From NCBI GenBank assembly GCA_019429125.1, contig JAHYJO010000008.1:1-54514 (forward strand): a DNA stretch of 54,514 nt, given 5' to 3'. The notes beneath the pieces were generated by a model, which made no database searches, was not told the DNA's origin, and worked only from the letters and a program-made list of their open reading frames with translations. Made by a program: the position numbers and the translations under genes. Source of the DNA: Nanobdellati archaeon. GTDB lineage: Archaea; EX4484-52; GLR71. Of the stretch, positions 33,693 through 41,484 are shown piece by piece; positions within the stretch are counted from its first letter, which is position 1; every line of letters starts with the position of its first letter.

Positions 33693-33827
33693 ATGTATAT
33701 CTGCTTAAATTGTAAAAAAGCATCAAAAATAAAAGATATGACTACAACAGCCATATGTAAATATTGTTCAGGTAGAGTTTTTATGAAAAAAAGATCAAAA
33801 ACATTGAGAACACAAAATACAGATTAA
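33693..33827 (+). CDS. rpoP: RNA polymerase subunit P (Rpb12 homologue)
   Basis: 44 aa, read directly from the sequence: MYIC LNCKK near the start, AICKYCSGRVFMKKRSKT, i.e. CxxC...CxxC zinc ribbon and basic tail typical of RpoP. An aaggtgaaatt ribosome site precedes the ATG. It is between L37Ae and the Pcc1 gene. Confidence 0.95.
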   Translation: MYICLNCKKASKIKDMTTTAICKYCSGRVFMKKRSKTLRTQNTD

Positions 33828-33837
33828 AGTTATTGAT

Positions 33838-34086
33838 ATGACACAAAAAGCAATATTGCTACTTGAAAATCCTAAGATGGAAACAATAGTTTCTACTTTA
33901 GGTGATATCACTAATTTTAACACAGAAAGAATGACAATTGAAACGACAAACACAAATAAAACACTCACAGTCAATATAGACGCAAAAGATTCAATTGCAT
34001 TAAGAGCAGGATTAAACAGTTTTATGAACTTATACAACCTTTCAGACAATATAATAAAAGGTATTTTAAATGACAGAAGAAAGTAA
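33838..34086 (+). CDS. KEOPS complex subunit Pcc1
   Basis: 82 aa, Pcc1-like dimerisation subunit of the complex that makes tRNA t6A. Seen: a first strand (KAILLLENPKMETIVSTLGD), the middle MTIETTNTNKTLTVNIDAKD and a helix with SIALRAGLNSFMNLYNLSDN, the family hallmark. It overlaps prefoldin beta by 17 nt, which indicates coupling. Kae1/Bud32 and Cgi121 are not in the window. Confidence 0.9.
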   Translation: MTQKAILLLENPKMETIVSTLGDITNFNTERMTIETTNTNKTLTVNIDAKDSIALRAGLNSFMNLYNLSDNIIKGILNDRRK

Positions 34087-34375
34087 CAAAATAATGGAAA
34101 CGCAGATGCTCCAACAGCAGATGCAAAACATTATGATACAGAAAGAAAACACAAGACTCCAACTTCTAGATATTGAAAATGCAATCAAAGAAGTAAAAGA
34201 TGCAAAAGGTGACGTATATAAAACCTCAGGGATTATTTTCATAAAATCAGAAAAAAACATAATTCTTAAAGATCTTGAAGAAAAAAAGAACGACCTTAAA
34301 ATAAGAATGAAATCTCTAGATAAAAGAGAAGAGATATTCAAAAAACAGATTATGGGACTACAAAAAGAAGAATAA
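34070..34375 (+). CDS. pfdB: prefoldin beta subunit
   Basis: 101 aa. Two long coiled-coil helices flank the short beta hairpin, as in prefoldin beta: LQQQMQNIMIQKENTRLQLL, VYKTSGIIFIKSEKNIILKD (hairpin) and KNDLKIRMKSLDKREEIFKK. It forms the jellyfish-shaped chaperone with prefoldin alpha. It overlaps the Pcc1 gene, so it belongs to the superoperon. Confidence 0.94.
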   Translation: MTEESNKIMETQMLQQQMQNIMIQKENTRLQLLDIENAIKEVKDAKGDVYKTSGIIFIKSEKNIILKDLEEKKNDLKIRMKSLDKREEIFKKQIMGLQKEE

Positions 34376-34447
34376 AAATAAGACCTAATCTATTTCTTAA
34401 AAACAATATAGCAATAAGTTTATAATACTAATTATCTAATTTTAGAT

Positions 34448-35692
34448 ATGATTGAAAATATAATTGGCTCAAAAAGTAAAATTGCTGTACTGAAAGCACT
34501 TTTCATTTACGGAAAAGAAAAGGGCACAACAATCCGAAAACTTGCAATAACTTCAGACACACCATATTCAGTAGCTTACAGAGATATAGAACATTTCTTA
34601 GAAGAAGATTTCATAAAAATTAAAAAAAATGGTACAAACAAAATTATATCGTTCAATATAAACCATAAACTTTATCCAAAAATACAGACACTCCTAGAAT
34701 CAGAGGTCGATGATGAGACAGAAAATAAACCAAAAAAAATGTTCAAACACAAAAAAGGCCTTATAATAGTCCATCACAATGCAGATCCCGATGCAATAGG
34801 AAGTGCAATTGCACTTGCTAGAGGTTTCAATCAAAGTAATCTTAAATGTGAAATATTTGCCCCAGGCGGATTAAGTTCACAAAGCAAAAGACTGCTTGAA
34901 AAATACCCATACCCAATATCTGAAAAAATCACAGAATACCCTCCTTTAGTATTCATACTTGACACATCATCCCCTGAACAGATAAGTGGTGCAAAAATAC
35001 CAAAAGAATGTAAGACTATCATTATAGACCATCACAGAACCGGAAAACTGGCAGACATAGCAGATATGAAAATAATAGATTCCACTGCACACTCAACAGC
35101 AGTACTTGTGTATGACATGTTGACATCTGCAGGTATTCAAATCACAGCAGAAATTGCATTTTTCCTTATGGCAGCGATTGTTGCGGATACTGGTTATTTT
35201 AAGCTTATAGACAAAAGAGACATAAACATAATCCATAAACTAATAGACCTCGTAGATTTAAATGATGTTTTTGCTGGACTTTCCACACATATAGAATATG
35301 ATGAAAAGGTAGCACGGCTCACTGGACTGCAAAAAATGGAAGCATATACAATAAAAAACAAAATAATTGTATTTTCAGAAGTAAATTCATTTGAATCCAA
35401 AGTCGCACAACACATAATGACCTCTTTTGCAGATATTGCAATTGTTGAAAATATAGGTAAAAACAGTATACGAATTAGCGCAAGAGCACGAAAATACTTA
35501 AATGATTATATAGACCTTTCTCTTATCTTTAAAGGTATTGGAAAAGACATAAAAGGCAATGGTGGAGGTCACAAGACCGCCGCATCAGCAAACGGTTCCG
35601 ATATAAATAATCGAGAGGTAGTAAAAGAAAAGATAAAGACCTACCTTGAATCCGCATTAAATGGCCGCGTAAAACCACTTACACAAAATTAG
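34448..35692 (+). CDS. winged-HTH plus DHH phosphoesterase
   Basis: 414 aa. The N-terminal 90 residues form a winged-helix domain (KSKIAVLKALFIYGKEKGTT, IRKLAITSDTPYSVAYRDIE). A DHH-type phosphoesterase follows: IVHHNADPDAIGSAIALARG, LDTSSPEQISG, IIDHHRTGKL and IVADTGYF. The DHHA1 end is GNGGGHKTAASANGS. DHH proteins hydrolyse nanoRNA, pAp or cyclic dinucleotides; this one might act on short RNA from the exosome, which is inference from its location. Fusion to an HTH is less common. It begins 72 nt after prefoldin beta, with a TATA-like tttataatac. Confidence 0.88.
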   Translation: MIENIIGSKSKIAVLKALFIYGKEKGTTIRKLAITSDTPYSVAYRDIEHFLEEDFIKIKKNGTNKIISFNINHKLYPKIQTLLESEVDDETENKPKKMFKHKKGLIIVHHNADPDAIGSAIALARGFNQSNLKCEIFAPGGLSSQSKRLLEKYPYPISEKITEYPPLVFILDTSSPEQISGAKIPKECKTIIIDHHRTGKLADIADMKIIDSTAHSTAVLVYDMLTSAGIQITAEIAFFLMAAIVADTGYFKLIDKRDINIIHKLIDLVDLNDVFAGLSTHIEYDEKVARLTGLQKMEAYTIKNKIIVFSEVNSFESKVAQHIMTSFADIAIVENIGKNSIRISARARKYLNDYIDLSLIFKGIGKDIKGNGGGHKTAASANGSDINNREVVKEKIKTYLESALNGRVKPLTQN

Positions 35693-35776
35693 ATATAAAT
35701 TCAATACAAAAAACAAAATATTTTTATAACTATCACTGCATATATATCTATATTGAAAATCTATGAGGTGTTTAAT

Positions 35777-36034
35777 ATGGAACTGGATAATATAGTTACA
35801 GCGTTAACAGAAATTAAAGATGACAAAAGAGTACCAAGAAATGTCAGATCATCACTCCAAGAGACTATTGGAGAACTCACATGTGAAAATGAGAACATTT
35901 CAATAAAACTAAATACAGCAATATCAATATTAGATGATATTAACAATGACACAAACATACAACCCTTCACAAGAACACAAATATGGAATATTGTGAGTAT
36001 GTTGGAATCCTTCCAAAGTGACATGGATTCTTGA
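35777..36034 (+). CDS. UPF0147 family protein
   Basis: 85 aa, matching the small helical UPF0147 family of archaea: ELDNIVTALTEIKDDKRVPR, NVRSSLQETIGELTCENENI, SIKLNTAISILDDINNDTNI and PFTRTQIWNIVSMLES. The function is unknown. I chose the ATG at 35777 because gaggtg lies 8-12 nt upstream; the longer frame begins with a TTG. It precedes sepF. Confidence 0.88.
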   Translation: MELDNIVTALTEIKDDKRVPRNVRSSLQETIGELTCENENISIKLNTAISILDDINNDTNIQPFTRTQIWNIVSMLESFQSDMDS

Positions 36035-36042
36035 TTAAAGCT

Positions 36043-36057
36043 AAAAGCTTTTAAATA
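36043..36057 (+). promoter_or_regulatory. BRE/TATA element of sepF
   Basis: aaaagcttttaaata, a close variant of the promoter motif at 11549 and 17725, about 75 nt before the sepF ATG. Confidence 0.45.
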
Positions 36058-36124
36058 TTAAGAGACTAAATCATATTATAATAATTTAGTACAATTTCAT
36101 ATAATGATAAAGAGGAGAAGTCTT

Positions 36125-36469
36125 ATGGGATTTTTAAGTAAAATGATTAGTGAACCTGAAAACAATGATATAAGTGAAACAAATTATCTTGAAATTGATG
36201 AGATGGATTCATCACATCATGGAAAATTTATGATTCGTGTAGAAACACTTTCTGAATTTTCGGACACAAGCATAATTCAGGAATATGTACGTAACGGAGA
36301 TATTGTCTGGGTAAGAATTAGACCCTTAAAAGACAAAGATATAACAGAACTAAAAAGATCTGTTGACAGACTACGAAAAACTTGTATAGCAATAAATGGC
36401 GATGTTGCGGGTATTGATGAAGATTATCTTGTCTTGACACCACCTGGAGTAAATATACACCGAAGATAA
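36125..36469 (+). CDS. sepF: cell division protein SepF (archaeal)
   Basis: 114 aa. SepF is the membrane anchor and essential partner of FtsZ in archaea that divide with FtsZ. The N-terminal MGFLSKMISE is a membrane-targeting amphipathic segment, followed by an acidic linker. The C-terminal SepF core has FMIRVETLSEFSDTSIIQEY, GDIVWVRIRPLKDKDITELK and CIAINGDVAGIDEDYLVLTP. The ATG at 36125 is preceded by gaggagaag; the upstream frame (MIKRRSL) is less likely. FtsZ is not in this window, so it must be elsewhere if SepF is in use. Confidence 0.92.
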   Translation: MGFLSKMISEPENNDISETNYLEIDEMDSSHHGKFMIRVETLSEFSDTSIIQEYVRNGDIVWVRIRPLKDKDITELKRSVDRLRKTCIAINGDVAGIDEDYLVLTPPGVNIHRR

Positions 36470-36477
36470 ATAAATTA

Positions 36478-36503
36478 CTTTTTTTCTTCTTATTTTTTTA
36501 TTA
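36478..36503 (+). terminator. poly-T terminator after sepF
   Basis: actttttttcttcttatttt and a following T-run lie 8 nt after the sepF stop. Confidence 0.5.
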
Positions 36504-36573
36504 AAATCAATAATATCAACTAATTTCTACACACACCAAATAATCTCAAAACAAACATCTTCCAGATTAATAA

Positions 36574-37218
36574 TCACACAGCAAACACACTAAAATAAAA
36601 GTCAACCATACCACCCGTAACATACTGCACAGCTATAGCCAGAAGAATAAGCCCCATCATACGAGTTATGACTTTAGTGCCCGTTGTCCCAAAAAACGAA
36701 AATATCTTCTCAGAACTCCTAAATATGAAATAGGAAAGCATAAACGCTATTATAACAGACAGAATTACATAAATTTTATGTTCACCCGTTACAGCAGAAG
36801 AATAAAGAAGAATACCAGTAATTATTGCCCCTGGTCCAGTCATAAGTGGTATAGCAAGAGGCGTTATTGCCAAATCTTCCATTGTTTCCCATTCAGATTC
36901 TTCTTCAGGTGTATGTTTGGTCTTCTGTTTCTGTCCAAAAATCATATGCAATGAAATTATACCCAACAAAATACCACCTGCAATCTTAAACGAATACAAC
37001 TCTATATTTAAAAATGAGAATATAGCATTTCCAAAAACAGTAAAGATAAGAAGTGATGATGTAGCAACAATTATAGCCCTGTGTATTATGCGAACCCTTG
37101 CAACTTTAGGATAATCATCCAATAACGAACGTATTATGCTGACAGTACCTATAGGATTAATTATTACAAAAAGAGTAAATATAGAATAAAAAAGAAAATT
37201 TAGATCCATAACAACCAC
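36574..37218 (-). CDS. MarC family membrane protein
   Basis: 214 aa integral membrane protein of the MarC/UPF0056 family, six predicted transmembrane segments: FLFYSIFTLFVIINPIGTVS at the start with the NPIG motif, IVATSSLLIFTVFGNAIFSF, FKIAGGILLGIISLHMIFGQ, LAITPLAIPLMTGPGAIITG (family signature) and a final MGLILLAIAVQYVTGG. Transport substrate unknown; the old link to multiple antibiotic resistance has not held up for the family. It is monocistronic and convergent with sepF. Confidence 0.92.
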   Translation of the reverse strand: MVVMDLNFLFYSIFTLFVIINPIGTVSIIRSLLDDYPKVARVRIIHRAIIVATSSLLIFTVFGNAIFSFLNIELYSFKIAGGILLGIISLHMIFGQKQKTKHTPEEESEWETMEDLAITPLAIPLMTGPGAIITGILLYSSAVTGEHKIYVILSVIIAFMLSYFIFRSSEKIFSFFGTTGTKVITRMMGLILLAIAVQYVTGGMVDFYFSVFAV

Positions 37219-37274
37219 ATAACAATAAGATACAATACATTATTTGGTATTATATATATAAATATCAGTAATTT

Positions 37275-37442
37275 GGGTCTTTCAAAAAAGTGAGTGATTT
37301 TGAATATTTTTTAAATATTGTTTGTTTATAAACTCATGCAGAGATCCCTTTAATATACACATTTCACGCCGAATTACAAAAGAAATGAAGGTATTTAATT
37401 AACTACATTTTGTTTGAAATCACTCAAAAAATGAACTGTGCC
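37275..37442 (+). mobile_element. MITE copy 2 (168 bp) with 8-bp target duplication
   Basis: Nearly identical to 26927-27095. The left end (gggtctttcaaaaaagtgag) is diverged, but the right end keeps gaactgtgcc. It is bounded by the direct repeat agtaattt (37267-37274 and 37443-37450), a target-site duplication. It contains no ORF. It lies upstream of MarC and downstream of PCNA. Confidence 0.88.
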
Positions 37443-37472
37443 AGTAATTTTCATATGGAAGTATCAGTAATT

Positions 37473-38222
37473 TTAATCTTCAACCCTTGGAGCAAGCACA
37501 TAATTAAGTTCAAGAACATCTTTTTGCCTAAATGTTAATCGAGCAGGATAATCATTGCCAAATTCAATCCCAACAACATCTGCAAGTTTTCCTGCCTTTA
37601 TAATCTTCTTAAAATAATCAAGACTAAACTTTGATGCGCAACAATCTTTCACAGAAAGATCAAGCAATGCCTTATTACCTTTCTCAATCTCAAGACGCAC
37701 TTTATTTAGATCACCTTTAGATGATATTACAAACATCTTTTCATCAGCTTCAATAACAATTGTATCAGAGACAATAGATGCATCACCGATACCATCTTCA
37801 AGAATGGAAGTCTGAATATCTATATGTGCAGAAAAATCAAGATTCATTTCAGGTGTCTCAACCTCATCAATAGTTATAAGTGGCTGAACAAACTTTCTTG
37901 TAGATCCACCAACAAAAGTTATCTCAAGCTTCTTTGTCTCATCATCAAGCACCAATGTAACCTTATCTGATGCTGAAGCTCGTTTCAATATGGATAAAAA
38001 ACCATCCATATTGATACTTATTTCCTGTTCAGTATCAACTTCATAACTTGAAAATTGAGTTGCAAGATATTTGAAATTGACCAAAACAACCATAGTTGGA
38101 TCTACAGCAGACATATATATGCCATCTTTTTTAACTTTAAATATACCCTCAGTTATAAATTCTGAGACCGCAGTCAGGGCATCCCTGAAAAGAACTACAT
38201 TATCTAGTGTTGCTTTAAACAT
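37473..38222 (-). CDS. pcn: DNA polymerase sliding clamp PCNA
   Basis: 249 aa trimeric clamp. Seen: MFKATLDNVVLFRDALTAVS, EGIFKVKKDGIYMSAVDPTM with the interdomain DPTMV motif, VDTEQEISINMDGFLSILKR, LISSKGDLNKVRLEIEKGNK-like segment and the C-terminus NYVLAPRVED. It tethers polymerase and other replication proteins. A 20-bp palindrome (38268-38287) lies upstream, across the likely TATA region. It is separated from MarC by a MITE. Confidence 0.97.
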   Translation of the reverse strand: MFKATLDNVVLFRDALTAVSEFITEGIFKVKKDGIYMSAVDPTMVVLVNFKYLATQFSSYEVDTEQEISINMDGFLSILKRASASDKVTLVLDDETKKLEITFVGGSTRKFVQPLITIDEVETPEMNLDFSAHIDIQTSILEDGIGDASIVSDTIVIEADEKMFVISSKGDLNKVRLEIEKGNKALLDLSVKDCCASKFSLDYFKKIIKAGKLADVVGIEFGNDYPARLTFRQKDVLELNYVLAPRVED

Positions 38223-38267
38223 ATGAAAATACCTCTCCGATAAATATCAGTATCTATTACTTTTGAC

Positions 38268-38287
38268 TAAACATTTATTAATGTTTA
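38268..38287. promoter_or_regulatory. palindrome upstream of PCNA
   Basis: taaacatttattaatgttta is a perfect 8-bp inverted repeat around tatt, 46-65 nt before the PCNA ATG. It coincides with the expected promoter position. It could be an operator or only an AT-rich coincidence around the TATA box. Confidence 0.35.
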
Positions 38288-38499
38288 ATTTTATTTGACA
38301 AAAAATCAAATAATTATCACTTAATTTAAGAAAATCAAAGAAAAACTACAATTGTACAAAAATAATAATCAAAAATTATAATATGATAAAAATTATAATA
38401 TAATACAAAATAGAATATGATAAAAAATAGAATTAAAAAAGAAAAATATTGATAATATCAGTAAAATATACAATAAAATAATCATTGACTTAAATAATC

Positions 38500-38832
38500 T
38501 TAACTATATTCACGCCAAATATGAGCACATTCTGTACATTTATAAAATCGAGTCTCAGGTTCATCACTGGATCTTGTCTGTCTTGTCCACCAAAACACTT
38601 GATTATTATTACATTTAGGACAAGGATACTCCATAACAGGAAGATTAGCCCTTTTACTCTCAATTACCTGAACATCATCCAATGGTGCATGTTCTATCTT
38701 TTGAGTAAGCTTCAAAGAATCAGTTTTATGAACCTTTTCAATACTGCAACCCTTACCACAAATAAAAACAACAGACCCGTTTTCTTTCTCAGGTCTCATC
38801 AAACTTCCACACATTTTGCACATCTGCATCAT
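38500..38832 (-). CDS. tfs: transcription factor S (TFS)
   Basis: 110 aa. TFS rescues arrested RNA polymerase by stimulating transcript cleavage (TFIIS-like). The N-terminal ribbon is MCKMCGSLMRPEKENGSVVF with ICGKGC; the C-terminal ribbon is CPKCNNNQVFWWTRQTRSSD, EPETRFYKCTECAHIW, including the catalytic acidic hairpin (SSDEPET). I chose the ATG at 38832; the longer frame starts upstream of a striking run of eight G residues that forms the ribosome-binding region. A TATA (gttatataaac) lies near 38880. Confidence 0.93.
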   Translation of the reverse strand: MMQMCKMCGSLMRPEKENGSVVFICGKGCSIEKVHKTDSLKLTQKIEHAPLDDVQVIESKRANLPVMEYPCPKCNNNQVFWWTRQTRSSDEPETRFYKCTECAHIWREYS

Positions 38833-39171
38833 ATCCCCCCCCTTTAAATCTATCTCAAATAGTACCATAAAGTTTATATAACTTATGAATAACTATTGTC
38901 CAAAAAATAATATATACAAAATTTTATGGATATTTATATTAGGAGAAAACTATATAAAGATTACTACAATTTTACCCAAATAAAAACAATCGTTTTGGGC
39001 ACCAAACGATAAGCAATAATAGCAATTTAAACAATAAAAAATACAAAACAATAAAAAATTATCAAAAATAACGACAAACAATATAGAATGTATTTTTAAA
39101 TATACTACAGAGACACTATAATTAAACACATACTAAAATAAATACAAGATATTTAAAAAAAAATAAGAAAC
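38833..39171. other. intergenic region between tfs and rpoL with a hairpin
   Basis: Apart from the tfs promoter (TATA near 38880) it holds a plus-strand TATA-like ctatataaag (38950-38959). About 25-40 nt later comes atcgttttgg-gca-ccaaacgat, which forms a 9-bp stem with one bulge (near 38990-39012). No ORF follows on the plus strand. A small RNA or an operator is possible. Confidence 0.35.
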
Positions 39172-39444
39172 TTATTTTTTAAGAACTTTTTCAAATTCAG
39201 TTCCGAATTGTTCTATCTGGTCCTGTGTCCTTTTAATTGCAGCCATAATTGATTTCTTTGGATCTTTTGATTTCACAATCAGTCTTGGTGCACCCACATA
39301 CGGATGTGATTTCTCATAAGCTGCAAGAGATACTGACGAATCATCCCATAACGCTTTCCTCAAAAGATTAGGAAGAGTATGTCCACCATTATCAATCTCG
39401 ATAATTAATGTTTCTTTATCCTGTTTTTCAATCTTAACTTGCAT
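39172..39444 (-). CDS. rpoL: RNA polymerase subunit L (Rpb11 homologue)
   Basis: 90 aa; dimerises with RpoD (alpha-like) in polymerase assembly. Seen: KEDTLIIEIDNGGHTLPNLL-like segment (sequence: ETLIIEIDNGGHTLPNLLRK), ALWDDSSVSLAAYEKSHPYV and GAPRLIVKSKDPKKSIMAAI. The HT.xN(L)LR and H P motifs are those of the alpha/Rpb11 fold. I begin at MQVKIEKQ; five extra residues precede it in the longest frame. Confidence 0.93.
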   Translation of the reverse strand: MQVKIEKQDKETLIIEIDNGGHTLPNLLRKALWDDSSVSLAAYEKSHPYVGAPRLIVKSKDPKKSIMAAIKRTQDQIEQFGTEFEKVLKK

Positions 39445-39610
39445 TCCAATCACACACAAACCTATAAATAAATATTATATTCAACTTAGTATATATATCA
39501 ATACTTGATGTATTCATTTATATATACAGATATATAAACTAACCCAACAAATTTATATATGTTTGGACAATCTTTTTAAAAGTATCGTAGCTCTTAAATT
39601 ATTCTTATTA

Positions 39611-40732
39611 TTATACCTTAAAAGTATCATATATTTTAAGAATACTAGGACTTAACCCCGGTTTAACCTCATCAATCATCTGATAGAACAGTTTATTATC
39701 TATACAAAAGGAACCATTGACAACATAATCTATTGCTGCTATCTCTAAAACATTTGTGACAATACGCCTTATATCACGACCAGTATACCTTAAACCACCA
39801 CGTTCTTTATCTTCCATATAATGCACAATATCTTTAATGACAAGAGTAGGCATATAACCCTCTATCTGCTTAGTTATTTCAAGTTCAAATATAAACCCCT
39901 TCTCTTTTTTATCAGGTGGCCCAATATAAAGCATAGAATTAAATCTGCTCAAAAGCGCACCATCAATCAGATCAGGACGATTAGTTGCAGCAATAAGATT
40001 AATGTCAGCCTTACCAATACCATCAATCTGTGTAAGCAACGTTGAAAGAGTCCGGTTAGACACATGGTCATTGCTGTCCCGAACCATAGAAAGCGCATCA
40101 ATCTCGTCAATAAAAAGTACATTATTCTTATTCTCCTTAACTTTAGAAAAAATCATAGACAGGTTCTTGCTAGTTTCGCCATAATATTTAGAAAGTATAT
40201 TTGACGCATCAAGATAATATACATCCCCTTCAGGTATCTCGTTTGATAGCGCACCCACAAAAAAGGTCTTACCGCACCCAGGAGGACCATACATGAGAAT
40301 CGTATTTGATGCATTTATCTTAAAGGGCATGTCCCGAGTCATAGGATAAACCATATGCACCCTAAATTTCTCTTTTATATAATCATAGCCGACAATATCA
40401 TCAAACCAATAATCTGACTTGACTATTGCATCACCCACCCAAGAACCCATAGAATCCTCGGAATCAGAAACAGATATAGAATTACCCACACCAGAATATC
40501 CACAAGAATTACCGAATATGGAAAGCCCTAAATCCCATGCTTCTTTTTGAATATCCTTATAGCTTGCATAACCATTGTATCTCACATTGACATTATCTTC
40601 AAGCATTGCCCTCACAAAATAATCTTTTGCGATGTACATAAGTTTAAGGGAATGCAATGGCTCTGTGCTCCTAAGATCCCTGCTTTTAGCAAGAAAAGAA
40701 TTCCCTTTATCTATAAAAAGCTGTTCTAGCAC
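39611..40732 (-). CDS. Vps4/CdvC-like AAA ATPase with N-terminal MIT-like domain
   Basis: 373 aa, one AAA module, the architecture of Vps4/CdvC. Residues 1-75 form a helical, MIT-like bundle (LFIDKGNSFLAKSRDLRSTE; LKLMYIAKDYFVRAMLEDN). The linker WFDDIVGYDYIKEKF (109-123) matches the Vps4 start of the AAA domain. Walker A GPPGCGKT (149-156), Walker B LFIDEID (206-212), sensor 1 ATNRPD (249-254) and the Arg finger SRF (262-264) are intact. The end, KPGLSPSILKIYDTF (357-371), closely resembles the Vps4 C-terminal helix (KPTVS..DL.KYE.F). It should remodel filaments of the neighbouring Snf7-like protein. An alternative is a generic p97/FtsH-type AAA, but the domain order argues against it. Confidence 0.85.
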   Translation of the reverse strand: MLEQLFIDKGNSFLAKSRDLRSTEPLHSLKLMYIAKDYFVRAMLEDNVNVRYNGYASYKDIQKEAWDLGLSIFGNSCGYSGVGNSISVSDSEDSMGSWVGDAIVKSDYWFDDIVGYDYIKEKFRVHMVYPMTRDMPFKINASNTILMYGPPGCGKTFFVGALSNEIPEGDVYYLDASNILSKYYGETSKNLSMIFSKVKENKNNVLFIDEIDALSMVRDSNDHVSNRTLSTLLTQIDGIGKADINLIAATNRPDLIDGALLSRFNSMLYIGPPDKKEKGFIFELEITKQIEGYMPTLVIKDIVHYMEDKERGGLRYTGRDIRRIVTNVLEIAAIDYVVNGSFCIDNKLFYQMIDEVKPGLSPSILKIYDTFKV

Positions 40733-40744
40733 AGGCCATCACAT

Positions 40745-41428
40745 CTATTGGAGTGGTTCTTTTATGGGGACAACATTAACAAGACTGTAAGCATCCAATA
40801 TTTCCTGACTGTACACCTCAGGATTTTTTGATATGTCACTGAATATGCGATTAATATCCTCATCATATATATCAAAATCCCCAATCTCAGCCTGAGCGTC
40901 AAGCCTGTTCTCTTTTGACATCATATACCCCCTAAGCTGTATAGGCTCAGATAGATTATTGCCGTTCATTCTCTGCTTTATCTTTTCAAATCCCGATATG
41001 ACTTCACCGAGGCCCACATTTTTTATATCAGGATTAAGGAAATCCAATGCCTTCTTGTAAAGTAGATCCTTGCGCATGACATCTATATCAATCACCAGAG
41101 GCGTGTAATCAAAAACCCTTTGCTTATATATCTCTTTCTCCTTAGACAGCATATTTTCCTGCATCTCAAGCTTCTGCATAGACACTATATAAGATTTAGC
41201 CCTATCAACTTTCCCTTCATTTGTAAGTCTCCGTACCTGAAGAAAAAGCTCCTGCTTCTCAGCAACAATCTTATTTATTGCAGAATCGCATACTGCAGAT
41301 ATTCTTGACGCATTCTTCTGCTCCATCTTAAGAACATGCATATATTTTTCAAGTTCATTAACCATAACATCAATGCTCGGTTCTTGTTCAGCTTCAGTTT
41401 TCCCCATAATCCTATTAATTATATTCAT
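40745..41428 (-). CDS. ESCRT-III/CdvB-like (Snf7-fold) coiled-coil protein
   Basis: 227 aa. A short amphipathic start (MNIINRIMGK, residues 1-10) is followed by a long helical hairpin: about residues 20-66 (VNELEKYMHVLKMEQKNASR ... KQELFLQVRRL) and 71-110 (EGKVDRAKSYIVSMQKLEMQ). The turn NEGKVDRAK is the typical Snf7-family spot (compare LxxGDxxRA in CdvB). The C-terminus is acidic and ends NVVPIKEPLQ, a proline-containing tail that could act as a MIM2-like ligand of a MIT domain. The Vps4-like gene lies 12 nt downstream. Sequence similarity is weak, so the fold is inference supported by context. Confidence 0.65.
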   Translation of the reverse strand: MNIINRIMGKTEAEQEPSIDVMVNELEKYMHVLKMEQKNASRISAVCDSAINKIVAEKQELFLQVRRLTNEGKVDRAKSYIVSMQKLEMQENMLSKEKEIYKQRVFDYTPLVIDIDVMRKDLLYKKALDFLNPDIKNVGLGEVISGFEKIKQRMNGNNLSEPIQLRGYMMSKENRLDAQAEIGDFDIYDEDINRIFSDISKNPEVYSQEILDAYSLVNVVPIKEPLQ

Positions 41429-41484
41429 ATTTTACCACCCAGCCCATAATTCCCAATCCAAAATCACAATCCCCATTCCCTAAT

